Source: Bryobacterales bacterium | Lineage (GTDB): Bacteria; Acidobacteriota; Terriglobia; Bryobacterales; Bryobacteraceae | Direction: 5' to 3' | Assembly (NCBI GenBank): GCA_016721425.1 | Contig: JADKID010000042.1 | Location: 248,001 to 312,000, forward strand | Length of the DNA: 64,000 nucleotides | Shown here: positions 52,643-60,701 of the stretch, piece after piece | Layout: every line of letters starts with the position of its first letter | How positions within the stretch are numbered: position 1 is the stretch's first letter | Position numbers and translations under genes: made by a program | Notes under the pieces: generated by a model | What the model saw: only the letters and a program-made list of their open reading frames with translations | What the model was told of the DNA's origin: nothing | Databases searched by the model: none

Positions 52643-55588
52643 ATGGGAACAATATCGCAGTCCGTTCATGCGGCGTTCCTGCTGTGGTTGTTGTTCCCAG
52701 CTATCTGTGGAGGCCAGTCCTCGCCTGATTTGGAGCAGCACATTCGAAACAAGGATGCGCTCGCCAAGAAGGTGCTGGAGAAGCCCACCAACGCTGCCGA
52801 CGCGGCGATGCAACGCCGGGGACACGCGAGTGCGCTAGTGGACGCGTTTCGCTCGGTCCCGGAAGCCCCCGGAGCCGACCTGAACGCGTCCATTCTGGCG
52901 GTGGAGCAGGTTCTGCGGGGGCTAAACAGGATCGATGATGCGGACATCGTCCCACTGGCGCGCAAGGAGCTGGCATTTCTCGCGGAGCGAAGGGCGCGCC
53001 TGGCGGAGTGCCAGCAATCGGCCGACCTTGGCGAAGCTGCCTTGACCGCGCGCCGGCACGACGATGCAACAGCGCACTTCAAGCGGGTGCTGGAGATCGC
53101 CAAGACGAATCCGATGCCGGCCAGCCTTCTTGATCGCGCCTACCGCGGTGAATTCGCCGCCGCGCAGGCCAAGGTTCGTGCCGGTGAACTGCCCGTTGAG
53201 TTGGAGAGTGCCGGAAACTTGAGGGAGGCCTATCGCGCTCTTGCCGGGAGGGCGCCGGACACTGACCCGCACCTGGGCTTTCTCCGCAACGTCCTGAACC
53301 TGAGGAGTGCCCGCCAGGAGTATCAGGCGCGGGACCAGTTACCTCTTCTGTTGGAGCGGTACAAGTCACTCGAGGCTCAACTCACTCTGGACAGAGAGAG
53401 GCATCTAGTGCCGCACGTCAAGGCAGACATCGCCGAGCTCGACCTTGCCGTGCGCGCCACTCTCGATAGGGAGTCCCTGGCCAATCTCGCCTTGGGCGAA
53501 GAACTCCTGGGGGCTTACCGCTTCAAGGAAGCCGATGCCGCCTTTCAACGGGTCACGCGCCACCAGGCAAAGGGTTCTCCGGAGCTCGATCAGCGCGCCA
53601 GGCTCGGTCTCGTCCGCTCAGATGAGCTCGACAAACGCGAGCCGACTTTCCTGGGCGTGTTTTGGGCCGCCTGGTTCAACCTGCGTGTTGGATTCGCGCA
53701 ACTTGCCGAATACTCCATCTACCTTGTCTCGTTTTTCACGCTGTTCCTTGCGTCCACTTTGGTTCGCGGCGCGTGGCGGCGCGAGGGTCTGTTCTTCTCC
53801 TTCGTCGACGCGTCTGGAATCACCGCCGATTCGCCGTCCGCCAATGCGGCGGTTACGAAGGAGACTCAACTGGCCATTCGAAGCATCAGCGGTTCTGATG
53901 GGGGCCGAGGCCGGATCGACGCCACAAGCGACATCGATGGATCGGCCCAGGTCAACATGCGAATGGGAACCAGCGTGAGTTCGGTGGCCGCGTTGATGCA
54001 ATCGCCGCTACCCATCAAGTTCGGACCCGTCTCGTTCGACTTCGCGAAACTGCTCTCCGCGGCGACTTCGCTCTTCCGGCGCAGGTATGAACTGACTGCC
54101 GAAGGGACCCTTGCCCAGGCCGGCGGCCGGCTCACGTTTTCCATCACGCTCATTGACCGGCGGCGGCGTTGGCGGAGTTCCCCAACCAGCATTGACGCCT
54201 ATGGGACAGACCGCGCCATGGTGATCCGCGACGCCGGATTCCAGCTCTTCTGTCTCGTGGCTCGATCTGAAGACCGGTTCACCCATAATTGGAGAAGTCT
54301 CCGTGCCACCGTTCTCGGACTCGAGGCGCTACAATCGGCCGGCGTGAATCCTCCGGGCCGCTCTGCTCTCGTCGAGCAGGCCGTGGCGTGCTTCCAGGAA
54401 GCGCTACTCTTCGATACGCGCAACTGCGAAGCTCGACTCGGCCTGGCGACCGCCCTTCGTAAGTCCGGTCAGAACCGGCTGTCGGCCACTCACCTCGAAC
54501 TACTCGAAGGGGCCCTGAAGAGGGATGAGGAATTCAGGGCCCGCGCAATCGCTCTGCGGCCGGATTTGCTGTTTCTCCTGCGATACAACAAGGCCGTCGC
54601 ACTGTCAAAGATCGAGTCTGCCGCGCCCCAGGATGAGGCGAATGAACTGTTCGAGAAGCTCATTGAGGAGAAGGACCGAGTGCACTCGTTCCTCGCCTGG
54701 AGCGGCCAACTCGCGGCCCAAGCCGCACAATGGGACCGGAGAGCCCGAGTACTCAATCCGACGCTGGAAGAGGAGGGCAACAAAATCCTCCTCGTCTGCA
54801 AGCAGTTGCGAGACCAGCTCGACGGACTCGCCTCCAGCGATGTGTTGGAGGACCGCGCTGGCTACGACCTCGCACGGAGTGTGGCCCTGAATGCGCTCGG
54901 CCGGGTCGCCTCCCGCCTCGGTAGAAGGAAGGAAGGCAGAGACGCCCTGCTGCGCGCTATGGCGGTATCGCCTGACTTCGTCGATCCTTACATCAACCTC
55001 GCCGCGGTCACGATGGATGGCAAGGCAGAGGTTGGACGCGACTGGCCTTTGCAGGCGCAGGCCCTTCTCGAGTGCGCCGCGCGCATCGACCCATCGAATC
55101 TGCGCCTGGCCTACCAACGAGCCCGGCTGTACACCTTCGAGGTTTTTGACAACCCTGACCAAGGCCTGGAAGCGCTCAAAGGTCTTGGGCCCGATCCTTC
55201 CATCGACTATCTGCGTGGCGTTCTCTACCGCCGAAAAGGGATGTACGTCGCAGCGGCCGCAGAGCTGAGCCGTTCTCTTTCTCTGGAGGAAACTGAACAG
55301 ACGCTTGATCACCTAGTTTGCACCGTGATCGCACTCAAGCCGGAGGAGGGCCGCGAGCAGAAGGTGAACGAAGCTCGCAACCGGATCGGACGTCTGCGCG
55401 AAAGAGATCCTCATAACGTCATGTGGAAACGCCTCGAGGACCAGCTCACTGATCCCCGCCGCCCGCGCCATAGCGCGGTTGCTAGCGGCTACCAGCGTTG
55501 TTCGGAGCAGTCTGTCCGGCGGATTCGGACTTCCTTTTTGGAGGGAAGGCGAGCCGAGTTTGCAGCGAGACCTGGTTGCAGCGGCTGA
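52643..55588 (+). CDS. large TPR protein with signal and central TM helix
   Basis: The 981-residue protein starts MGTISQSVHAAFLLWLLFPA with an AGGAGGGAGC site just before the ATG, giving a signal peptide. Residues ~25-345 are helical repeats, a transmembrane segment lies near 355-375 (SIYLVSFFTLFLASTLV), a beta-containing domain follows (~390-560), and TPR-like repeats fill ~560-950 (for example ALLRAMAVSPDFVDPYINLA). It could be an inner-membrane scaffold. The last ~40 residues become Arg/Ser-rich without pattern and may result from a late frameshift. It closes the cluster begun by the ECF sigma gene. Confidence 0.78.
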   Translation: MGTISQSVHAAFLLWLLFPAICGGQSSPDLEQHIRNKDALAKKVLEKPTNAADAAMQRRGHASALVDAFRSVPEAPGADLNASILAVEQVLRGLNRIDDADIVPLARKELAFLAERRARLAECQQSADLGEAALTARRHDDATAHFKRVLEIAKTNPMPASLLDRAYRGEFAAAQAKVRAGELPVELESAGNLREAYRALAGRAPDTDPHLGFLRNVLNLRSARQEYQARDQLPLLLERYKSLEAQLTLDRERHLVPHVKADIAELDLAVRATLDRESLANLALGEELLGAYRFKEADAAFQRVTRHQAKGSPELDQRARLGLVRSDELDKREPTFLGVFWAAWFNLRVGFAQLAEYSIYLVSFFTLFLASTLVRGAWRREGLFFSFVDASGITADSPSANAAVTKETQLAIRSISGSDGGRGRIDATSDIDGSAQVNMRMGTSVSSVAALMQSPLPIKFGPVSFDFAKLLSAATSLFRRRYELTAEGTLAQAGGRLTFSITLIDRRRRWRSSPTSIDAYGTDRAMVIRDAGFQLFCLVARSEDRFTHNWRSLRATVLGLEALQSAGVNPPGRSALVEQAVACFQEALLFDTRNCEARLGLATALRKSGQNRLSATHLELLEGALKRDEEFRARAIALRPDLLFLLRYNKAVALSKIESAAPQDEANELFEKLIEEKDRVHSFLAWSGQLAAQAAQWDRRARVLNPTLEEEGNKILLVCKQLRDQLDGLASSDVLEDRAGYDLARSVALNALGRVASRLGRRKEGRDALLRAMAVSPDFVDPYINLAAVTMDGKAEVGRDWPLQAQALLECAARIDPSNLRLAYQRARLYTFEVFDNPDQGLEALKGLGPDPSIDYLRGVLYRRKGMYVAAAAELSRSLSLEETEQTLDHLVCTVIALKPEEGREQKVNEARNRIGRLRERDPHNVMWKRLEDQLTDPRRPRHSAVASGYQRCSEQSVRRIRTSFLEGRRAEFAARPGCSG

Positions 55589-56250
55589 TTGTGCGGACGT
55601 GGCCGCGTGTAATTGCGGAGGGTTCACGCATTGTGGGAGAGCTGCGAAGTCTGTGGGCCGACGTGTCCGTTTCGTTTTGATCGCGAAGTTGAGGCTCGCG
55701 TGTCCGCGAACTCCAGGTGGCGTTTGGGCCGGGCGCGGGCGTCCAGCCTCATCGTTGAGCAATGACACCCGGCTTTCCAGCCCGATGCAGACACCCGGAG
55801 GGAGAGCCAAACTCCCAGACTTCCTGGTCGCGTGCGGGGCGAACGGCGATTAGAAGGGCCTGAAGCCGGTTTTTGGGCTCCGGTTGGCACCAGTATTTGT
55901 TCCGCTCTTGAGGACCGCCTTGATGTTGTCATAGGCATCGGCGAGAAGAGGCGTGAGGCAGCAAAGTGGCTGCTTACCGATTGACAGTTGCGTCTGCGCG
56001 GGTAGTTGCTTCTCCAAGACAGCGAATGCCTCCTCAAAGAGAACGCCCGGCCCCGCACGAGCGTCGAGTGTGGCGAGACTGGCAACTGCCACTTCTTGCC
56101 TGGCACCCGCGACAATCGTTGTGTGAAAGCGCTTGGGAACACGAGCATGACGACCACGATTTCGACTGGCTGGGTGACTGCCCGATCCATGATGAGGTAG
56201 GGTGGGCGGTAAGCCAGATGTGCTGGCGCTCCGTCGTCGATGCCGGCAGC
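55589..56250. other. 662-nt region with no confident gene; possible broken orphan on the minus strand
   Basis: No gene is confidently supported. On the minus strand, a start at 56190 (MDRAVTQPVEIVVVMLVFPS) and, in another frame, KRFHTTIVAGARQEVAVASL to a stop at 55850 both look protein-like and would join if one base were shifted near 56130. This may be a broken orphan gene of about 110 residues. Everything else on both strands looks like open frame without signal. Confidence 0.3.
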
Positions 56251-56579
56251 TCAGCCGAAGATACCTTCGGAGAGGAGACGCTCCCAAACGCGGCTGGCAT
56301 GGACCACACGGACCAAGTCGATCCCATCCTTCAGGGGAAAGTAGAAGCGGAGAGGCCTCTCGAATCCGTCCGATAAGGAAAATCGACGCATCCCCTGAAG
56401 CTCCAGTCTGGCGACAGCAATGCGCGGGCCGCTCTCGGCTGGCTGGCCGGCATTTTGGATGCTGTGTCAACGGCTGCCAGAAGGCGATCGGTGGTCTCGA
56501 CGCTGGCGCTCTCCGCCGATCAACCCCATTGAGCGATCAGATCTCGTTTGGCAGCTTCCCTGGTGAGGACGCGGGCCAT
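56251..56579 (-). pseudogene. parE: ParE/RelE-family toxin remnant
   Basis: Reading from the ATG at 56579 (ATGA overlap with the antitoxin stop) gives MARVLTREAAKRDLIAQWG, then an in-frame TGA at 56520-56522 where family members have a Trp or similar residue, then SAESASVETTDRLLAAVDTA in the same frame. A base is lost near 56453; the adjacent frame continues IAVARLELQGMRRFSLSDGF and LVRVVHASRVWERLLSEGIF to TGA at 56251. Together this is a ~109-residue ParE-type toxin fold. With a stop and a frameshift it should be inactive, unless both are sequence errors. Confidence 0.75.
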
Positions 56580-56847
56580 CAGGCCGTTTCCCTGGCCTTG
56601 CGCGCTTCGAACTGTTTGACGGCTTCACGTCGAATGTCGTCCCAGTCTTGCCGCGTCATCTCCGTGGGCTGGCCACTCTGGATGCCTTCGATCAAAAGCG
56701 CTTCCAGTCTGTCGTGCGCCCTGCGCTTCTCATCGTCGCGGATGAGATCGCGAACGTACTCGCTCACGCTACTGTAGCGGCCGGAGCCCACTTGATTGTC
56801 GACGGAGTCCTTGAGCTGATCCGGGAGAGAGATGCTTGTGGCTTCAC
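56579..56847 (-). pseudogene. parD: ParD-family antitoxin, 5' end damaged
   Basis: The reading frame contains the ParD/RHH pattern: SISLPDQLKDSVDNQVGSGR, then YSSVSEYVRDLIRDDEKRRA and TRQDWDDIRREAVKQFEARK to the stop. ParD antitoxins bind DNA as ribbon-helix-helix dimers and neutralise ParE. No ATG/GTG/TTG is in frame before SLPDQL; a GTG at 56847 (GTGAAGCC) would fit if one A were missing from AAA, giving ~89 residues. The first in-frame ATG or GTG comes at 56791 (GSGRYSS), which would cut off the RHH strand. It overlaps parE by ATGA. Confidence 0.7.
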
Positions 56848-56949
56848 CGTAGGATGCGTGGCAGTTTCCTCAGCGACTTCTGCGGGATGGAATTAGCGTC
56901 GAAGGTCGCGGCGAGACTCCGGCATTGGCTTGGCGTGAAACGGCCCCGC

Positions 56950-57774
56950 TTACTGCGCGGCGATCTCCCGCGTCACTTGCCGGGAGGCGTAATCCACCAC
57001 CAGTTCCACGGAGACGCCGGCGCCGGGTGCGGAGGCCCGCTGGTCTTCGGGATGGATCGCGGCGACAATCTCCCCGCGGCCATCCGCGGCCGGTCCGCGG
57101 CTTTCCAGGTGGTAAGCGGCCGGGGCCCACTTGCGCGTGCGGGCCAGATAGGCGCGGGCGGCGGCGAAGAGCTCCGGCGGTTCCGTGATCGTCGTCTGGA
57201 CAAGCCCGGCCGAGCCGGATTCGATGCGCTGGGGCCTCCAGCCCTCGGCGCCGAAATAGCCCTGGCGGAGGCGCCACAGCATCTCCAATTGGGCGCCGCT
57301 GCGCTTGGTCCAAGTCAGGCGGCTGTAGAGGTGGCGGCGCCAGGATGGCGCATGCCCGGTCATGAAGTTCATTTCGAGGGGCGTCGGCCAGCTCAAATGG
57401 CTCTGCTCCTGCGTGAGGGTGACTGTGTCGCCGGGGTCGGGCTGGAATGTGAAGCCGGGTAGCCCGCCTGGCCCCGGGGCGGCTTGGCCTGGACCACAAG
57501 GGAACACTTGCCCCGCCCGGCTGAGGATCACGCGTCCGCCTGGGCCTAGCGTGATGCTGACGCCGGAAGGAAGGGTCTCGGCCGTCAGCAGGCCCAATCG
57601 CACACCGGCCAGGGCGAGCGTGCCGTTGTCGTAGCGGAGTTGGTCCACAGGGCCGCCGCCCAGGCGCAGGGTTTGCCAGCGGTCCACGAGCAGGCTGAGC
57701 GAGCGGGCGCCTAGGACCCAGGCGACGGCGAGGGCCGCGGCGGCCAGGGTCCAGAGAAGGGTTGTGCGCACCAC
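56950..57774 (-). CDS. membrane-anchored hypothetical protein
   Basis: The 274-residue protein has an N-terminal transmembrane/signal helix (LLWTLAAAALAVAWVLGARS) and a long soluble part with a first beta-rich domain (VSITLGPGGRVILSRAGQVF), YSRLTWTKRSGAQLEMLWRL and GLVQTTITEPPELFAAARAY. I recognise no family. Antisense open frames overlap it, but only this frame has a proper signal and codon pattern. It stands alone between the toxin-antitoxin remnants. Confidence 0.65.
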   Translation of the reverse strand: MVRTTLLWTLAAAALAVAWVLGARSLSLLVDRWQTLRLGGGPVDQLRYDNGTLALAGVRLGLLTAETLPSGVSITLGPGGRVILSRAGQVFPCGPGQAAPGPGGLPGFTFQPDPGDTVTLTQEQSHLSWPTPLEMNFMTGHAPSWRRHLYSRLTWTKRSGAQLEMLWRLRQGYFGAEGWRPQRIESGSAGLVQTTITEPPELFAAARAYLARTRKWAPAAYHLESRGPAADGRGEIVAAIHPEDQRASAPGAGVSVELVVDYASRQVTREIAAQ

Positions 57775-57932
57775 TCACTGTAGCGCGGCGGGCGGGGGGG
57801 GCACCGTACCACATGAGAGCACGGAGCATACCACTTGGAGGAGATCGGTTCACCGCGGCTGGCCCAGGCGACTGGCTCGGGGTATCGGGCGGCATTTGGA
57901 GTTCCCGTGAGTGCGGTCTTCGCTGCTCTGAA

Positions 57933-58286
57933 TCAGCCGACCGCCGAATCGAACTCATCGCGAAGGATGGATTCAACTTGAACACGCAAAACGGGAACCT
58001 GCTTGCTTGCTGCCAGCCAGACTACTTTCCAGTCGAGTCCAAAATAGGCATGCACGAGGATGTTGCGAAAGGCCGAGATCTCAGCCCAAGGTACTCCAGG
58101 ATGGCGCGAACGCAACTCAGCGGTAACCCTTGCAGTAGCCTCACCGATGGCGGCCAGTTTCTAAAGGACGGCACTACTGACCAGTTCGGAGTCACGAAAG
58201 GTGGATTCGTCAAATCCGGCTTTGAAGCGCTAAATCGCTTCAGCGGCCGCCCGGATGTCGAGGAGATACAACTCTTCACGCCGCAT
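57933..58286 (-). pseudogene. hepT: HepT-type HEPN toxin with two in-frame amber codons
   Basis: From ATG at 58286 the frame runs 117 codons without indel: MRREELYLLDIRAAAEAI, then TAG (58230-58232), then RFKAGFDESTFRDSELVSSA, then TAG (58161-58163), KLAAIGEATARVTAEL and the HEPN motif FRNILVHAYFG (RX4HXY) to the stop at 57933. Family members have Gln (CAG) at both amber sites, so each needs one C-to-T change. HepT is an RNase toxin neutralised by MntA adenylylation of the HXY tyrosine. Here it is either decayed or read through. It overlaps mntA by 11 nt. Confidence 0.8.
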
Positions 58287-58579
58287 AGAGCAGTTGAGCT
58301 TCGTGCAGGATTGCCTCGGAGCACCGGCCGCAGGGCGGGCTTGGAAACCAAATCCACCTTGCGGCCCAGTAGACCGGACAGGGCCAACATCAGGCCGGCA
58401 TACTCGATGAGTCCAATCTCCGCGGCCGGCAGAAACTCCACGAGCAGATCCACATCGCTATCCGCTCGCATCTGGCCCCGCGCCACAGAGCCGAACACCG
58501 ACAGATTGTCTACCTGGAAACGCCGGCATATCTCTGTCAGGCTCTGAGGATCAACGTGGATTGGAAATTCAGACTCCAT
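58276..58579 (-). pseudogene. mntA: MntA-type nucleotidyltransferase antitoxin, frameshifted
   Basis: The frame starts MESEFPIHVDPQSLTEICRR and has the nucleotidyltransferase motif GSVARG with GSX10DXD (GS...DVD, residues ~37-51) and LVEFLPAAEIGLIEYAGLML. After KPALRPVL the frame breaks; one extra C near 58322 explains it, and the other frame gives EAILHEAQLLYAA and TGA at 58276. The product would be ~100 residues, the usual MntA size. The enzyme adds AMP to HepT to silence it. With hepT also broken, the module is probably inactive or badly sequenced. Confidence 0.8.
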
Positions 58580-58616
58580 GAGTGCGTCTCCAACAATCAT
58601 TATGCCCTAGCGGGGC

Positions 58617-58666
58617 GGCGGGTCCAGGGGGACCCGCGCGGGCGAGGGCGCCCGCCCCACGATGGG
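58617..58666. repeat. 50-bp dispersed repeat, copy 2
   Basis: Same element as 44151-44200, with three mismatches. It lies after the acyltransferase 3' end and before the mntA start (58579), and is followed by a G/T-rich tract. Confidence 0.75.
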
Positions 58667-58740
58667 GTTGGAGGGGGCTGGGTTGGGTTGGGGGGTGGGT
58701 GGGGTGGGGTTGGGTTGGAGGGGGTTGGGTTGGGTGGGGT
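58663..58740 (+). repeat. GGGTT/GGGGT tract, likely G-quadruplex
   Basis: The tract reads GGGTTGGGTTGGGGGGTGGG and similar units with G runs of 3-6 separated by 1-2 T, the sequence pattern for stable parallel G-quadruplexes. It directly follows repeat copy 2 and lies just past the acyltransferase stop codon (58755). Confidence 0.75.
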
Positions 58741-58754
58741 GAGCCCAGATTGGG

Positions 58755-59632
58755 TCAATAGAGGGGCGGTTCGCCGGGGGGGCGGGTTTTCCAGCGGCGG
58801 TGGATCCAGAGCCATTGAGCGGGATGGCGGCGGATGGCGGATTCGAGGCGGGCGTGGATGGCTTGGGTGTCGGCCTGGACGTCACCGGTGATGGGGACGG
58901 GCGGATCGAAGTGGAGGATGTAGCGGGTTCTTCGTCGGACCAGAGGGCGTAGCCGGGAATGACGGCGGCTCCGGTGCGGGCGGCGAGGCGGGCGAAGGCG
59001 GAATCGACGCAGGCGGGGCGGCCGAAGAAGTCGATGAAGATGCCGCGGTCGGGGGTGACGTTCTGATCGATCAGGATGCCGACGGCTTCGTTGCGGTGGA
59101 GGGCGGCGATGAGGGGGCGGAGGAAGTCCTTGCCCCGGCCGATGAGGCGGTTGCCGGAGAGGGTGCGGTAGCGGCTGGCGAGGTCGTCGAGAATGGGGTT
59201 GTCCAAGGGGCGGACGACGAAGCTCATAGGCTCGGCCATGAGGGCGTGTGCGAAGGCGGAGAACTCCCAATTGCCGAGGTGGGCGGTGGCGAAGAGGACG
59301 CCTTTGCCGGCGCGTTTGGCAGCCTCGAAATGTTCGAAGCCTTCATAGCGGATCAGGTTGTGGACATTGGACTTGTCGATATCCGGAAAGCTCGCCAGCA
59401 TGGCGACGACGCGGGCTAGCGACTCGAAGCAGCCGTCTATGATTTCGGCGTGGGGGGTGCCGGGGAGGGCGAGGTCCAGATTGCGATCGGCGACGCGGCG
59501 GAGGCGGGGGAGGAGGCGGTCTACCAGGCGGAAGGCTGTGAGGGCGGCGCGGGGGGCGCGGCGGAAGAGAGCGAGGAGCGCCCGGACGAGGGCGGCCTCG
59601 GCGTGGTTGCGGAGATGGGATCGACGGGCCAA
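58755..59632 (-). pseudogene. lysophospholipid acyltransferase (LpxL/HtrB-like), frameshifted near C-terminus
   Basis: The ~292-residue acyltransferase starts with TTG at 59632, 4 nt after the mnmA stop. Family marks: FATAHLGNWEFSAFAHALM (HX4-5D/E-type block; here HLGNWE), MSFVVRPLDNPILDDLASR, and ILIDQNVTPDRGIFIDFFGR. One A is missing near 58929; the adjacent frame continues TRYILHFDPPVPITGDVQAD, WLWIHRRWKTRPPGEPPLY to 58755. Without the fix, the frame would run on through the repeat at 58617. It would transfer acyl chains to lipid A or phospholipid in the inner membrane. Confidence 0.82.
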
Positions 59633-59636
59633 ACCG

Positions 59637-60701
59637 CTATTCTATCCAGCCGCCGGCCAGGACGAGATCGGAATCGTACATGACCGCGGCCTGGCCGGGG
59701 GTGACGGCGCGTTGGGGCTGATCGAAGCGGACTTCGACGCGGGCCGGATCGGCGGTGGGGTACAGGGTGGCGGGGGCGGGCTGGTGGCGGTTGCGGATCT
59801 TGACCTGGGCGGGGCGCGGCTCAGTGATGGGTGCGATGGAGATCCAGTTGACGTCTTTGGCGATGAGAGTGGCGCGCAGGAGCTCGTCGTTGTGACCGAC
59901 AACTACCCGCTGCGTCAGCGGGTTGGTGGCGATCACATAAAGTGGCTCATGATCCGTTGTTTTCGGCGCAACGTGCAGGCCCTTGCGCTGGCCAACGGTG
60001 AAGTGGTGGACGCCGTCGTGGGCGGCGAGGACGTTGCCGGCGGTATCGACGACTTCGCCCTGGACTGACGCGCGACTAATGCCCTGCTCGGCGAAGTAGG
60101 CGTCGATGAAGGCGGCGTAGTCGCCGTTGGGGACGAAGCAGATCTCCTGGGAGTCGTGCTTGGCGGCGGTGGCGATGCCGAGCGAGGCGGCGAGGACGCG
60201 CACCTCCGGCTTGGTCATGTGGCCGAGAGGGAAGAGCGTGCGGGCGAGTTGTGCCTGCTGGAGGCCGAAGAGGAAGTAGGTCTGGTCCTTGCCGAGATCG
60301 CGGCCCTGGCGCATTTCGTAACGGCCGGAGGCCTCGTTGTAGTCCACGCGGGCGTAGTGGCCGGTGGCGATATGGCTGGCGCCGACGCCATCGGCCATCT
60401 CAAGAAATTGAGCAAATTTGACGTGGTTGTTGCACAAAGTACAGGGGATCGGTCTTCGAAATTCACTACGTAGTAGGGGATGCCGAGCTGGGCGGCGACG
60501 GCGCGGGCGTCGTAAACGTCATCGAGCGAGCAGCAGCGGCCGGTGGCCGGGCCCCTCGGATTGCAGTTGCGGCAGGCGGCGCTGATGCGAGAGCTGCATG
60601 GTCATGACGACCAGGTTGCGGCCCTCGCGCTGGAGGAGCGCCGCAACGGTGGAGGAATCCACGCCGCCGGAAATGGCAACGGCGATGAGGTCGTCAGGCA
60701 T
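59637..60701 (-). pseudogene. mnmA: tRNA 2-thiouridylase MnmA, frameshift plus ~58-nt deletion
   Basis: MnmA adds sulfur to U34 of tRNA-Lys, Glu and Gln. The N-terminus MPDDLIAVAISGGVDSSTVA has the PP-loop. Near 60550 one extra base (C run on the minus strand) shifts the frame; the right frame then reads ATGRCCSLDDVYDARAVAAQ with the catalytic Cys. Between NFEDR and IPCTLCNN (near 60450) about 58 nt are missing (~19 residues). The rest is intact to 59637 with the second Cys in EICFVPNG and VTPGQAAVMYDSDL. The restored length would be ~373 residues. It overlaps nifS by 8 nt. Confidence 0.85.

Noticed and set aside
56870..57985. 371-codon Arg/Pro-rich minus-strand frame
   Set aside because: It overlaps the signal-bearing membrane protein in another frame and has no pattern of its own.
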